NCBI GenBank assembly: GCA_030248215.1
Contig: JASANG010003041.1
Location: 59,592 to 123,591, forward strand
Reading direction: 5' to 3'
DNA: 64,000 bases
Source: Enoplolaimus lenunculus
Lineage: Eukaryota > Nematoda > Enoplea > Enoplida > Thoracostomopsidae
Shown: positions 12,503 to 24,925 of the stretch, piece after piece
How the letters are laid out: each line of letters starts with the position of its first letter
How positions within the stretch are numbered: position 1 is the first letter of the stretch
The notes under the pieces: generated by a model
Databases searched by the model: none
What the model was told of the DNA's origin: nothing
Seen by the model: the letters and a program-made list of their open reading frames with translations, nothing else
Translations under genes and position numbers: made by a program

Positions 12503-15500
12503 ATGGAAAAAAGTTTTGAAGTTAATTGTGGTGAGGTCGACCGGTTAAACTTTGCTGTAATCTGTGAAATATGTGAGAAGTCAAATAGCTACATGACATA
12601 TATGGGAATCAAGAACATATATAGGTATATGTCGATATATATGCGTGTGTTTAACGTTTGTTGAGCTTTTCGTTACGGAAATGCTTCAGTTAAAATTTGT
12701 GAGATAATTTGCTTATGTAGCTATACGTATGTAATTGTTTCCTTGGTCCTTGGTGCTTGTTTGATTTTCCGCGCGGTAATTGTCCGTTTTATACAAGGAA
12801 ATAGTTCCTCTCGCCTTTCGCCCGCAGGGATGGGAGTCTTGGTTTCGGCAAGTCTGGTTTTTTGAGCCTCAGTCCCAATCGTCTTTCGTTTATTAGTTCA
12901 TTTTAGTTAACACGATTTTGAACGCCATTGTTCCTTGATATTTTTCCCGGTTACATCAAACGAATGTGCTGGTCTGGTTGCTATCCTTTTAATAGGAATA
13001 TGAAACACATCCCATGTTGCTGAAGTGCTGAACAATTTTTTCTAGTTGAAATATTGCACAAGCAAAACTGTGTTATATTAGAATTGGAGCTAGACAGTTC
13101 TCATAAAGACAAGTTTGTGCAACATGTATAAGTTATATTTCAAAATTGCGTGCTAGGTTTTAATATTCGATTCCAGTTTGATTAGCATGCGACTGGAAAC
13201 ACAATTTAATTACTAGCCTAGTTGGAATTCAGCGTTTGCACGTTGAAATGATTGGAGACAGTTGCAATTAACCAGCGGACATGTAGGCTTTGAACGAAGT
13301 ATTTTGATTTTAGGCAGTTATGGTGCGGCGATAACGCTACTGGCGGAACCCAAAGAACACGATGAATTTTACACGATGGCTGCAAGGAATGGTTTTCTCG
13401 TAAAGCAGTTACCGGGTGAGTACCGAACACGTCCAGTGCCAGGGGTGGACAAGGCGGTCGCGCACCGTTCCGAAACGTCGTGTATGCAGGTGATTCTTGA
13501 AAGAAAAAGTGAAAAAATTCATATCCGAGTTACAAAAATGTAAAAGCACACCCTTGCCTTCGAAAAAAATCCAAGGTCGGTCAGTGGTAACAAGTCATTC
13601 ATTAGTTTTTCGCATAACACTGTTTCGGGTAATTGCGTTAAAACGTCGCTAGCATTTTCAAATAAATATGTACTGTGTTTGTCAGCAAGTTGCAGAAAGC
13701 GTCGCACTATGTTTAAACTATAACAAATTGAAGCCATGCATAATTCCTATAACCTCGCTTGATAAATCTTTTTCCGAGGAGTCACGTGCACCTATGTATT
13801 CGCAAATCAATTAACGTTTTGTGTACATTTTTTGTTTTCAGAAAAGTTCCCCGCACACTTGGTGAACCGCGATGTCGTATGGCATAATGCTACGCTTCCG
13901 CCTGAAATTCAGATGTATTTCGATCGATATTTGGCCGAACAAACTACGTGGCAAGGTAAAGCTTATGAAGGCCTCAGCTCGTTTCAAAATCATCCATCCT
14001 TGGAGGAAAAAGTAGATGTTTCGTTGAAGTCGTTTCAAAATGGTGATAATTTTGTTGGATTTAACTCGGAACTTTATGCGGGAAATGACAAGATAGCGAC
14101 AGAACAAATCAGATCAATCGAATGTAGTGAGAAAGTAAAAGGTCAGCCTTTAACAAACTTTGAGCAGAATAATGGAGACACAACTCAACCTGTTGCTGTT
14201 ACTCAGTTGGAAAATATTAATTATCAGCGCAGGTATAGTCGAGCGATGATGTTAAGCCTATGGCCGGCCTCAAAGTGTATCGACTTGTTCGGTTTTTGTG
14301 GAAAAGATGGGCTAAACCATCAGTTAGGATATGAAACTGAAAATACTGGGCAAAGCGCAAGACTTAACCGTCAACGGGCTGCAGCGAGTGGGATTTTGAG
14401 GCCAGGAGGACCGAATCGGTACTTTCATGGTCTCAAGCGTGATGTGGCGTCGAGACAAATTAGCGCAGCTTTGGCGAAAGGGTACGGCGTTAAGCGGAGT
14501 TCGATGGCGGCAACACTGGGAACTTTGGAGAGTATAGCTGTTGGGTGCGGTATCGTACCAAGGTATCGGAAACGATTGAAGCAAGATACGAGCGGCAAAG
14601 AGATAGATAGTCGAGAAAGAATAATAGATGATGTCAACCGTGCTAGAGATTGTGAAAACAATTCCTGTGAACTATCAGGGAAGGGAATAATCGGATCACT
14701 GGATGACGACTCTGGCGAAAAACTGGAGTCTAGGGCTAAAAGTCATAAAACTTCGGTTGGTGGAAAACCAGTAGATAAGAATGACCAAGAGCGGTTTGAC
14801 ACGGGTTCTGGAGAAAATAAAACTGTGAAAACGGCCGTCATCAGCGTGGGCCAACATTTAGCTAGTGAGACTGGTGCCGCACAAACGGGTATTAATGGAT
14901 TTGTTAGCGGTGATCAGGTACAGACTGAAAAATTGCGGAATGCGGATTTGAAATCAAACGAAACTTGTGAGGGACGGTCAACGGTGGAAACATACCCTGA
15001 AGAAAAATTTGAGTATCGGGCAAGGCTGTTATCACAGAGCAGTGGGAAAGATTCTAGTTTGAAATACCAGTATTCTCGCGATGACATGTGCCGCATTAAT
15101 TTGGCAGTATGTGCAAGAGCGAGGGGGAAAAGTTTAACGATGCTTGAACCTGAACCGAAAAAAGATCGAATTTGTCGCTATAACAAAGACGAAATGATGG
15201 CAATTTGTAACTCGGTTTCTAATAACGCGAACAACGTTAGCTTGCCGGAATGTTTAGCATCGTTAGATGATATTTTGGTTCAAATGAATGTGTTGAAACA
15301 TTATAGTAATTCACCGCCTTGTTATACTTCACCGTTTGGATTTGTTAAGTTTGAGGGGCTGCGAGTGACACCAAAGACTTTAGCAGAGCCAGATTCAACA
15401 GATCCGGTTCCGGTGTATATCCCGTTGCGAGAAAGATACCCGGGTGTGGACGGTGATATTTGTGGTAATGCGGCGAATGATTGTGAGGCGATGGACGTTT

Positions 15501-18500
15501 CAAGGAATTTAGTGGACAGTCAAGGAAGACCTCTAGGATATTTGAATCGAAAAACTCGGCTAGCGACGACAAGCGGGCCTGGATTTGCGAACGCAGTGGG
15601 TAACCCGTTGTTTGAAGGTGGGGTGCTAAAGGGTGAGTTATCTTCCGTGGCAACCGGGGGTCAAGGGATACAGAGTTTAAGGTTGCCAGGGGTTTCACCA
15701 CGGAAGCAAGACAGCAGCCATGGGACTGCAATAGAAAATAAGTTATTTTCAGTTGATTCTATATGCCATACGGACGAACCAGTGACTCCTTGTTTAAGAT
15801 TGGAAACGGCATTGCAAAGAGTGAGTGAGCTAACCGATGACGCAAGAGATATAGTACAACGAAACATTGAAAAGATACGCGAGTGTAAAAATAGTAAAGA
15901 TAATTTGGTTGGCTGCCCGACGTACGTTTCGGAATTGAAATTTGAATTGGATACCGCTGTGTGTAGCTCGAAGGATGGGCCTGAGGAAGCAGAAAGCACT
16001 AAGGACTGCAGCACAGCTTTGCATTCGCTGCTGGGAAGGATGAAGCGACAGTCGAACAAGGAAGTAGAACACCGGTATACGAGAGACGAAATGGCATGGC
16101 TTCAGTTGTTTCCAGGAGCGGATTTGAACGCTCTGCCTGTTTGTTATGAGAAAGCGACCGTTGCGAACAACGGTGAATGTTTGGTACCTACGAAAGTTGT
16201 AACGAATTATTCCTCTGGTTCAGAATCTATATGTCCGGTATCGCGTCTTTTTGGGCAACCAATGCCGGATCAGGACAGGGTAGCTATGCAACCGCTGCGT
16301 ATGTTGTCATCCGGTAACAATGTGTCTGTTATTCAGCGTCTTTTGTCTCAGAAGGTTGTGTGCGCTCCCCCTCAAGATCCGGCCATTGTTAAGTGTGGCC
16401 CACTTTCTCCACAACGGCAGTCTGGATCAGTGACGAGGTCAAATATTAAGTTTTCAGTAAACGATACAAATTTGCCGCGGTCTGAGAAAAACCACGCTGA
16501 GGGTGTTGGTATCAGCATTTTAGCAGAATTGTGTGGAGCCAGTAATAGGTCGGAAGCTAGAAACATATCAAACGTTTACAACCGAAAAGTCTACAACAGA
16601 GACGAGTTTATCGCTATGGCTAGATCCGCACCGAAATGGCCTGATGCTGGTTTGACCATTGTTGCCGAGCCGGTTGATTTGGTTGCGATTTTTCGGGAGC
16701 CTTTGAGAGCCATGTCACATTGCAGCCATGTTTCTTCAAAGTCAAACAATCGAAGAAAAAGCGACCGCGAACCGAAAACGACGGAACTGGCCAAAATTTC
16801 TGAGTTAAGCACAAATAGCTCTGATAAAAATTGTTTCCCTGCTGTCCAGATTAGAAAGGCAGAAACTGACAGTGAAATATTTTCCAATTCGACAAAGGTT
16901 AGAAATGGCTTTGCTGCTGACGTTGAAAGGAACGATGAAAATGAGACTAAGAAGGTAAAGACTGTACGAAGGGTATTTGCTGAACGTCAACTGCTAGCTG
17001 AATTGCAAGATTTAACTGAAGCGTCGAATCATTGTGAGATGAGTTCTCAAAAAGGATTTTGCGACGCGAAAAATCCGGACAGGCATTGGTTACCAACTGT
17101 GAGTGAGGCACCGGGTGAAAAGGAACACATGCGGCTTGTGAAATCTGCAGGGAGAACTTGTGGAGAACCGCCTAGGTGTATTGAGGATGCTGATGCTAAA
17201 ACTTTGAGTCATAATTCACTGCGAGAACAAGATAAACAGCCAAAGCTTGATGATAAATCTAGTCGAACGGGATTTGAATATCGGTATTCGGCTGAAGAAC
17301 TTAAGTCACTGGACACAGTACTACGGGCTGAAGAATTGGAACCTGGTTCCGATCGTAGTTTCGAGTATATCCGTAGGACTGTTGGAAATAGTGGTACGGA
17401 AGTCCATAGAGCGAAGTATAGCGGAACAAGTGAAAATGTCGATGGCACTCACGGCGATGCAAAATCAGATATTTCAACAAATTTGAAGAATCGAATGAGT
17501 GATGTGCAACCCCTGTGCACTGTTTATGGCGAAAAATCTCTAGATTCAGGAATGCTTTATTCGGCAGTAGCTGCAAATGATTCATGCGAGAGATCTGTTA
17601 GCAGGGTTGAGAGTGGGTATCTAGTTGAGAAACAATGCAGTACCGTGTGTGGGAAAGCAACTAATGGTAATAGAGATAGTAAATTTTGGAACCAGAGCTG
17701 TTGGAATACGGAAAGCGCAAGACTTATGTATGACAGGTCGACCCTGTTAAAGTTCCGGTGGTCTGTGTATACTGTTGGACAACGCACAGCTAATGCTGTT
17801 TGCTTAAAGCTGATCAGTGTAATTTCGAAGGACAATGAAGTTTACGATGCTCAACATCCGGATATTCGTCGTGCGGTTAGGTCATGGAAGATTGGTAACC
17901 CTCAGGTGCGTACTCAAGTGTTGGGTAGATTTAAGCCTTGCTCTGGGTTTAGCGATGCCGTGTCTTCTTCTGACGATCCTCTACCAAGCTTTCTAGCTCA
18001 CAGGATCACAGAAATGGATAATTTTAAGCAGAGACTTGCTATTGTAAATACCGTTTTAAGAGAGTCAAAACGTCGGTTTATTCAAAAGTTTCAGCAGTGT
18101 CTTAGAGATGCACCGACGCGTATGAGGGACGTACAGGTATCGGTGACATCGCAGCAGGATGGTTCCGAGAACAAAGCGGCCCGTAGTGATAAATCTCGTC
18201 AAAGTAGTGCCGGAAACAAGAAGAATAAACGAAGTAAACGCCGATCTGGTGAAAAGAAAGGCATTTTTGCTGAAGCAAGCGGTGACTTTATTCGTAATAT
18301 GAACGAATTTCCGCCGTTGTCGTCGAAAGATAACACAATTGAAGGCTCGAGTCAAAACACAACTGAAGGCTCGAGTCAAAACACAACTGAAGGTTCGAGT
18401 CAAAGAAAGTTGGAGTCTGAAAGAACAGTGGAACTGAAGAGTTCTGGACTGAAATTCCCGCATGCACTTGATTTGCCTGAATTCACAGCGACTTTTGATT

Positions 18501-19732
18501 CAGATAGTGTGCGCAGGGAGGGTTTAAATTTAACGATCCAAGAAGAGTCTTCTGCTAAGTTACCCCTACTTGCTTTGGACCGGAATAAATATGGTTGTTG
18601 TACGGGCAGAGGTGACACTAATTTTCCAGCTATTTTGCCTCCTGGATTTGAAGGGCAAGCATTAGCTAAGATCTATGCAATGATGTCGCCAAAAGGGGTT
18701 GGTGTTACTCAAATTACGAATGAGGTAAATAGCGGGAACGAAAATTTGCCTACAACAAATATTGCTACACCTGTCGATATTACTAGCCAAGTAAAAGAGT
18801 ATTACGCTCAAAATCGGAACAAATTCTATCGATATGACAGCAAAAACACCGATCACGTGTATAATGAAGCCAAAGATCCAAGTTTTGGTATGAATAATTT
18901 TGACGGAACAGGATATGCTGCTAGCAGTACAGCAGCGATGGAAAATATTAATTTGCTGCCGCCAATTTTGTATCCTAAACAACTTGGACCTCATTGCAAA
19001 AATTGTGGAAGTAATCAAGTTTTTATTGCTGGAAAAGAAATGGAAGAATGCTGCGTCAAAGACGGCGCTGATAGGCTTGGTATTTCTAGCAGTCATGCAA
19101 ATCAGTCATTGCCTGTGTGCTTAGAAAGCACAGGCAACAAGCCGGCAGCCAGGGTCTGCGAACGTGAACGGACAGTTTCAGCTAGGGATCAAGTCAGCTA
19201 TGGCAATGGTAGAATCGAAAAGGACGAAAAAGCTACCGTGAATGAAGTAAGTAAACGTGAAAAATCATTGAAAACCCGAAATCGGATAAGTCTCAGCCCT
19301 AGTTTTTTGCCAGTTACTGATCAGATTAATAGCCGAACAAACAAACCATGTTATCCTTCGCGTGGAAAACGTTTGCACAGTCGAAATGTTTCTGCTTCTC
19401 CAGTTCAATTAGATAATGAACCTAATAAAATCTATCCTGGTTCAAATATGTTAGATTCGTTTCATAAGCAGTCACAAAAACAGTACCAGTTATGTGTCGC
19501 TTATGCTAAACAGCTTCGACAATATCATGCCAGGCTTTATGAAGTGCATCGCGAGTCGATGAAAAGGAAAATATCACATGGTAGAACGAGCGACTATCAG
19601 AGTAACCGACAGAGCAGTCTATGTCGGCGTGAGAAAGGTCCCACGGGTCGACAGAAATCTCCGCTTAATATGTGGTCGTATTTACAGTATATGATGCCTG
19701 CGATGGAGTTTGAATCAAGTGGCAACGTTTAA
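12503..19732 (+). CDS. Large protein with seven eIF4E-binding-like motifs
   Basis: Proposed join: 12503-12530, 13314-13415, 13842-19732 (2006 residues). The 13415/13842 junction is firm: GG|GTGAGT donor, TTTTCAG acceptor, both phase 1. The first exon (MEKSFEVNC) is less certain; it fits in phase with a GTGAGG donor and follows an in-frame stop at 12446, but a start at 13376 is possible. The last exon is one open frame of nearly 5.9 kb. It holds seven copies of a Y-[STND]-[RKA]-x-[DEMT]-[ML/F] motif, at 14234, 15071, 15179, 16076, 16592, 17285 and 17729 (residues about 175, 454, 490, 789, 961, 1192, 1340). They resemble the YxYx4LΦ motif of GIGYF/4E-BP proteins; the last, YDRSTLLKF, is canonical. 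A basic cluster (about 1500), an 8-residue tandem repeat and a CKNCG segment near the C-terminus follow. Most of the chain looks disordered. The orthologue is not recognised; a translational regulator is inferred. Confidence 0.75.
18332..18405 (+). repeat. 24-bp coding tandem repeat
   Basis: Three near-identical copies of a 24-nt unit encode NTxEGSSQ three times within the large protein. Units differ at single positions, so the frame is kept. Confidence 0.85.
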
Positions 19733-20318
19733 TTCGCGGTCTCAGCTGTAGTTTGCAAGAGGTTGTTCCTATATATGGGTTGTTGAGTGTCATTTTGCCA
19801 ATTTACGAATTGCAGTAAAGGTATCGTTCTTAGATCATAGCTGTATAATCGGGGTACAATTGTGCATATTGCGATAAGTCTAAACTAATTTTCTGGCTTG
19901 TGGAAGTTTTTGAACAGAATTTGTTCTTATCTGTCTATGTATTAAGCATTTAAGCGCAATTGCAAGTCTTTGTTTTCGTTGTTTTTAAAAATTCTGGTAC
20001 AACTTTTACTTTGCAAATATTTCTGATCACACAATTTGTCTATTTCTAGAACTATTACTGGGTTCGAATGATGTTTCATTTAAAATTTTGCAATGCGTAG
20101 TTCCTGGTTTTAATGCATATCTATATTGCCGTAATTGTATTATTGGTGTAAATATCTCAATGACAAGCTATTAAGATTTAAAAGAAAACAGGAAATTGTT
20201 AGTCTTTTTATATTTCTAACTTAAGCAATATTTTCCACGGTACAACTTAAGCTGCAACCGGATCGGAACCGGAGCCGGAGTTTCCGTTTATCGCGCCAGA
20301 TATGACATATTGCTTACT
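19733..20318. other. 3' flank of the large gene
   Basis: AT-rich with no exon. A short CCGGATCGGAACCGGAGCCGG fragment at 20258-20282 is a chimeric end of the miniature-transposon families. Confidence 0.4.
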
Positions 20319-20680
20319 AGAGTGCAAAGCGGAACGGGATTATACCGGGATCGGAATCGGAACAGTAAATTTATACCGGAATTGAAATCCGAATCGGAAA
20401 TAGAAATTTTGTGACTGCACGAATAATTTGTATTGACAAATATAATGTTGATTTAGGCTGTATGTTGGCTGGTAAAAGTTTTCAAAAAGGTCGCATCAAC
20501 AAATTGGCGATGATTTGCGGTTCTGTAAGTTAAACTACAATCAGTTATTGATAAGTTAATACAACTTTTATGCAACGTATCACAAGTATAAGATTAAAAT
20601 TAAAATTGATTGTACAATCGGAATCGAAACTCGTTTTGAATAGGAATTCTAAACGGAATCGGAATTCAGGTTGCAGCCTG
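20319..20680. mobile_element. CCGATT-family miniature transposon
   Basis: It starts AGAGTGCAAAGCGGAACGGG and ends TTCAGGTTGCAGCCTG, with CGGAATCGGAATCGG units inside both ends. It is an older relative of the copy at 24926-25339. Confidence 0.6.
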
Positions 20681-20739
20681 TTGTTGGTGTATTTTTTCTC
20701 GAGACCAACAGTAGTGTGCTGGATTGCAATATTGCAATC

Positions 20740-21176
20740 CCTCCAATAAGAGGTGGTTATAAGAGGGGAAGTCCGCATTTTGAGTCGCAATCAATAGGAG
20801 TGCATATCTCTAATAAGAGTACGTAAGCAGATAGAGTCCCTAAACCGTAATTTGAGTCCATAGAGGTCAATTATCCCTAATTGTAGCGATTAAATGACTC
20901 CAAAACCAAATAAAGTTGAGTTCATATCTTTAAAGCATGCTTCAGTTTTAAAGTACATTCCTAATTTTGCATTATCGCTCAAGCTATTGACACAAGACAA
21001 ATAAACGTTTATTCCGACATAAGAGATTGGTGTTAGGACCAAGTAACAAAAGACAGCGGAGGGTGAGTTAAAAATCAGTAGCAGTCCGTAACCGAATAAC
21101 AGGGGATCCCCTCTGGAGAGGCCAAATAAATGTCAGTCCCCTTCTTACTCGGGTCACTACAGTATACGCTTATTCT
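20740..21176. mobile_element. TACTGTAGTGACCCG element, copy 1
   Basis: The right end reads TACTCGGGTCACTACAGTA. The interior shares the family's characteristic GTAAGCGGATAGAGTCCCTAA-like text. The left end is decayed. The type copy is 45338-45744. Confidence 0.6.
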
Positions 21177-21245
21177 AATGCTCAGGTTTAGTAATATATG
21201 CCTGATCTGCTGTTACAGCTTTGTTCTATACATTGGCCCTATCAT

Positions 21246-21577
21246 CAGGGTGCAACCGGAATTACGGTTCCGGTGAGGAAATCCGGTATTTTTCACTATC
21301 CGGTTCCGGTACTAAATCCGGTCTTTTTTCACCGGAAATTTCCGTGATTTAGGTATTGGAAATTTTTCTCATCCGAAAGTTTTCGTTTGAGCGTGTATTG
21401 CCAAAATTTTCACTATGTGCCGTACTCCATGTATCATACGTTTTCAGCTACTGCATTTGTTTTAGGATTTTGGCATTCTAAATGGTGTGTCTACTCCATT
21501 AAAATCGATAAAGAAGCGTTTAAAATAAATTTTTGTTTAAAAAGTATTTTTTGTTTTCGGTTCCGGTATTTTTAACA
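21246..21577. repeat. CCGGTT-family subtype with long CCGGTATTTTTCAC ends
   Basis: It begins CAGGGTGCAACCGGAATTAC, and its body is shared with the copy ending at 27283. The right end is truncated after CGGTTCCGGTATTTTTAACA. Confidence 0.55.
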
Positions 21578-21885
21578 GTCCCATAGAAAACGTTCTGTCT
21601 GTGATCTTTACATAGGCCGAAGTTAGTATTTTGTACTGTATATATATTTTGTTTTGCTAAATCTGGTATGCCTATTTTGTTTATTCTTTCAATAATAAAT
21701 AACCAATATTTTTGAATTTGTCAGAGCTATTTCAAATAAACGAGCGGATAGTTTTTAAATAGCCTTGGTATATTTTTATTGCTTTCTTTCTGGTTCGCGT
21801 TCAGGCCTGTTATCATTTCCTATTTTTAACCTCACAAGTTATAAAATACAATCGTGGAGAAATAAGCGTAACCGTATCGCGACGC

Positions 21886-23470
21886 GAACGCGGTTCGACT
21901 TGCACTGTAATGACCCGAATAAAAGAGGGGTCCACATTTTGAGTATCAATAGGAGTCTGTATCCCTAACAAGAATTCGTAAGCGGATAACATCCCTAAAC
22001 CGTAATTAGAGTTGACAAATGTCAATTGTCGCTCATTGTAGCGCAAAAATGAGTCCAGGATCAAATAATTTGAAACCGAAACTAGCATGCTTAAAATTTC
22101 AAAATACATTCCTAAGTATAAGCTTGCATTATCGCTGATGCTATTGACAAAACTCGGTTAGATACGCAGCTGAACTTGCGCTTACAGATGCCGTTCAAAC
22201 TGCGTTTGAGCGTCGATCACTCCAAAACTTAATTGCGGCTACAAAACCACAGCAAACGCAGTGGACGAGTCGTAGGTTTTGTGCACTCTGTCCTTGACTG
22301 TAGGAAATAGTTTCTGCACTCAATCCGGTCTGTGATACGATGTCCTTCCATGTTTTTGTTCTCAGTGATACAAAATTTCAAAAGTCGTCCTCTGAACCGT
22401 GCATTAAGTTCCCGTTTCTGTGTATTTAAGGGTCTACTTGTTAAAGTAAAATACGACCCGTTAAACCTACGCCTAAGTTTATGACAAAGAGTTCCATAAG
22501 ATGGACTACGTATTTTTTAAGCCAAACACTGATTCACGTCTAATTTTGAGCCAAAAAATTAAAATATTACCTGATAGTTGGGAAATTGGAACGAATCTGT
22601 AACACAGACCCTGTCCAAGATGTGAAAGAGCTGTGTATGTAGTGTTGAAAGGCGTTAGCTAAATATGTTTTTTAACCTAGTTGTGGTTGGACCGCATGTC
22701 TAGAGTTGCTCTTGTTCTCTCGACAACAATAGTTCTCTGCAGCGTCACGTCGCTTAGTGACGACATGTTGGTAACGGCAGGGTGCAACCGGAGTGAAATA
22801 CCTGATGATCCGGTGCCGGAGTTCAAGAAAATTGTCTGAACGGGAGGAGAGGTGAAGTTAGGTTGTCATAATGATGTTTAATTCGCTAACTTGCAAATGT
22901 CTGCAAGGTGTTAGATCTGGTTTTACGCTTTATTATTTACGAAACCTCGGCAATGTTTTCCTCCCAACTACAAAAGGTTAAAACTAAACGCTCCAACCAA
23001 GGCAGATTTTCGGTTTTACCCTATCTAGCAGTGGCTGCCGAGGTTTAAACGGATAGTAAAGCTAACCAAAACGGATAGCGTTCAAATAAAGTTTTCGGTT
23101 GAATTTTGTCATTTGTATTTCATCAAACAGTTGTGATATATTCGATTCACATGTAGTTTAGAAATAATTTTGAACATCAAACTAACGGAAATTTCGTTAT
23201 TTGAATAACGGAAATGGACAGCTATTTGTACTAGAGGCGCAAACAGATAACCGGTTACACCCTTTTAACTACCGGTGACGAGTGCATATGAAAAATATCG
23301 TATATGGAAATCAAGCGAAATTCCATAATAAATTGAATGTTTAATTTCCTAATTTTAGCAAGTATAATGTAAGTACAGTATAGTCAAAAATTAGGCTCAT
23401 TTTTAAGAAGTACGAACAATTATCTTATGAAAACTGTTCGAAATAACTATTTCAAAAACAAAGTTTCCAA
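21886..23470. repeat. Remnant of TACTGTA element, then mostly unassigned
   Basis: 21903-22140 is a left-end fragment of the TGACCCGAATAA element. A weak AACGGA-family relic (AACGGATAGTAAAG...) lies near 23045-23230. I see no gene in the remainder. Confidence 0.4.
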
Positions 23471-23477
23471 TATTTAA

Positions 23478-24135
23478 ATGATTAGGAATAATCTGCCAAA
23501 AAACCGTAAAGATTCCGGTTCCTTCATCTTTGCATGTAGGATCAGGAACAGTGACAGGATTTCCATTTTGTCAGGAATTCCGGCCGGAACAAGAATTCCG
23601 GTTGAACCATGGATAAAACCAGAATTCCGGTTCCGGCAATTTTTGACCTTCCGGTTCCGGTAAACTTTTACTGAAATTAACCATCGAAGGTAAATTTTGC
23701 TTCCATGGTTTATGAAAATCTAAAATACAGCAGATAAAGCGAATACCTATCTCCAACTAGGGTTATTTTAGCTATAATATTGCAAAAAGAAAATTGAAAT
23801 GAATTTTTCGGTGGAATGAATTTTTCGTTTTCGGTTCCGTTCCCAGTAATTTTTTCGAATTCTAGTTCCGGTAAATTATAATTCCGGTTGCGCCCTGATA
23901 TATGTATATATTATATATTTATATATACACTGTTAAAGCGAATACCTATCTCCAACTAGGGTTATTTTAGCTATAATATTGCAAAAAGAAAATTGAAATG
24001 AATTTTTCGGTGGAATGAATTATTCGTTTTCCGGTTCCGTTCCCAGTAATTTTTTTGAATTCTAGTTCCGGTTCCGGTAAATTGTAATTCCGGTTGCGCC
24101 CTGATATATGTATATAATTATATATTTATATAGAC
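23478..24135. repeat. CCGGTT-family copy with tandemly duplicated right end
   Basis: A CCGGTT element ends TTCCGGTTGCGCCCTG near 23898. Its last 160 bp plus about 40 bp of flanking AT-rich DNA are repeated in tandem, with the GAATACCTAT landmark at 23741 and 23940 (period 199 bp). The duplication ends about 90 bp upstream of the CENP-A start codon. Confidence 0.65.
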
Positions 24136-24214
24136 ACACTGTTGTACAAATGATAGTTATGCTACTATTTAAATTGTAAAGAACCGCAATTCACCAGCTT
24201 TGCTAATTAAAGTA

Positions 24215-24226
24215 ATGGTGCTGTAA
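24215..24226 (+). promoter_or_regulatory. Three-codon upstream ORF overlapping the CENP-A start
   Basis: ATG GTG CTG TAA directly precedes the CENP-A frame. The final A of its stop is the A of the CENP-A ATG (TAATG). If present in the mRNA, it could make CENP-A translation depend on leaky scanning or reinitiation. That effect is inference. Confidence 0.5.
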
Positions 24227-24903
24227 TGCGAGCTAAAGTTAAGCCACCTTCCGGGTATATACAACGCCAGCAGCCGGGTGCTAGCGGTGGTGCACAGAGG
24301 CAACAACCTGGCTCCCCTGGAAGTCTAAGCGAACGTGACCAAGAAGGGGCACTTGAATCGTCGTATTTAATCGATAATCCTACGTATGACATAGAGCGGC
24401 TTCAGGTACGACCATCACAGCCAGTTGCGAGTACCAGTCGCAGACAAAACGTAGACAGTTCACACGGGACAACTTCTGGAAACAAGCAATCCAAGTCTTC
24501 TCGCCGTAAACAGTCGAACCGCAGGAAATCAACTGGAGCGGCGACTGCTGCTACTACGGCAACGCCGTCAACATCTGAACAAGGAAAACGTACAAGAAAA
24601 AAACCGAGACGGAGCTCGGGGTTTAATGCGATTCGCGAGATCAAGAAATACCAGCAATCGACCAGTTTGCTGTTGTTGAGGTTGCCGTTTGCAAGACTTG
24701 TACGCGAAATTTTGAGCGAATTGTGGACAGCTGGCGAAATGCCCCGGATGCGGGCGGAAGCTATTCTCGCACTTCAGGAAGCTACCGAGAGCTATTTAGT
24801 GTCGTTTTTCGAAGCGGCGTATTTAATTACTACGCATTGCGGTCGCGTTACCGTGCTTGTGAGAGATTTAAAAATAGTTAATAGGTTGTCAATGATGATG
24901 TGA
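24226..24903 (+). CDS. CENPA: Centromeric histone H3 variant (CENP-A/CenH3)
   Basis: A single exon of 225 codons encodes a histone H3 fold at residues 131-222 behind a long basic tail. The fold reads REIKKYQQST, RLPFARLVREI, ALQEATESYLVSFFEAAYL and THCGRVTV, matching H3/CENP-A helices in order. Three features point to CENP-A rather than H3: loop 1 between REI and ALQEA is 19 residues against 16 in H3 and 18 in human CENP-A; the loop-2 region THCGRVT resembles CENP-A LHAGRVT; and the tail is unrelated to the H3 tail. The tail (1-130) has a repeated RQQPG motif and a Lys/Arg/Ser/Thr-rich part. An in-frame stop at 24208 supports this start. The role is to mark centromeric nucleosomes and seed the kinetochore. 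Lack of introns may reflect retroposition or ancestral state. Confidence 0.93.
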   Translation: MRAKVKPPSGYIQRQQPGASGGAQRQQPGSPGSLSERDQEGALESSYLIDNPTYDIERLQVRPSQPVASTSRRQNVDSSHGTTSGNKQSKSSRRKQSNRRKSTGAATAATTATPSTSEQGKRTRKKPRRSSGFNAIREIKKYQQSTSLLLLRLPFARLVREILSELWTAGEMPRMRAEAILALQEATESYLVSFFEAAYLITTHCGRVTVLVRDLKIVNRLSMMM

Positions 24904-24925
24904 AAGTTATGCATGCACTCTGTGG

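Noticed and set aside
13838-19124. Minus-strand open frames of 60-144 codons across the large gene
   Set aside because: Antisense shadows of a long coding exon, with no homology or splice structure of their own.
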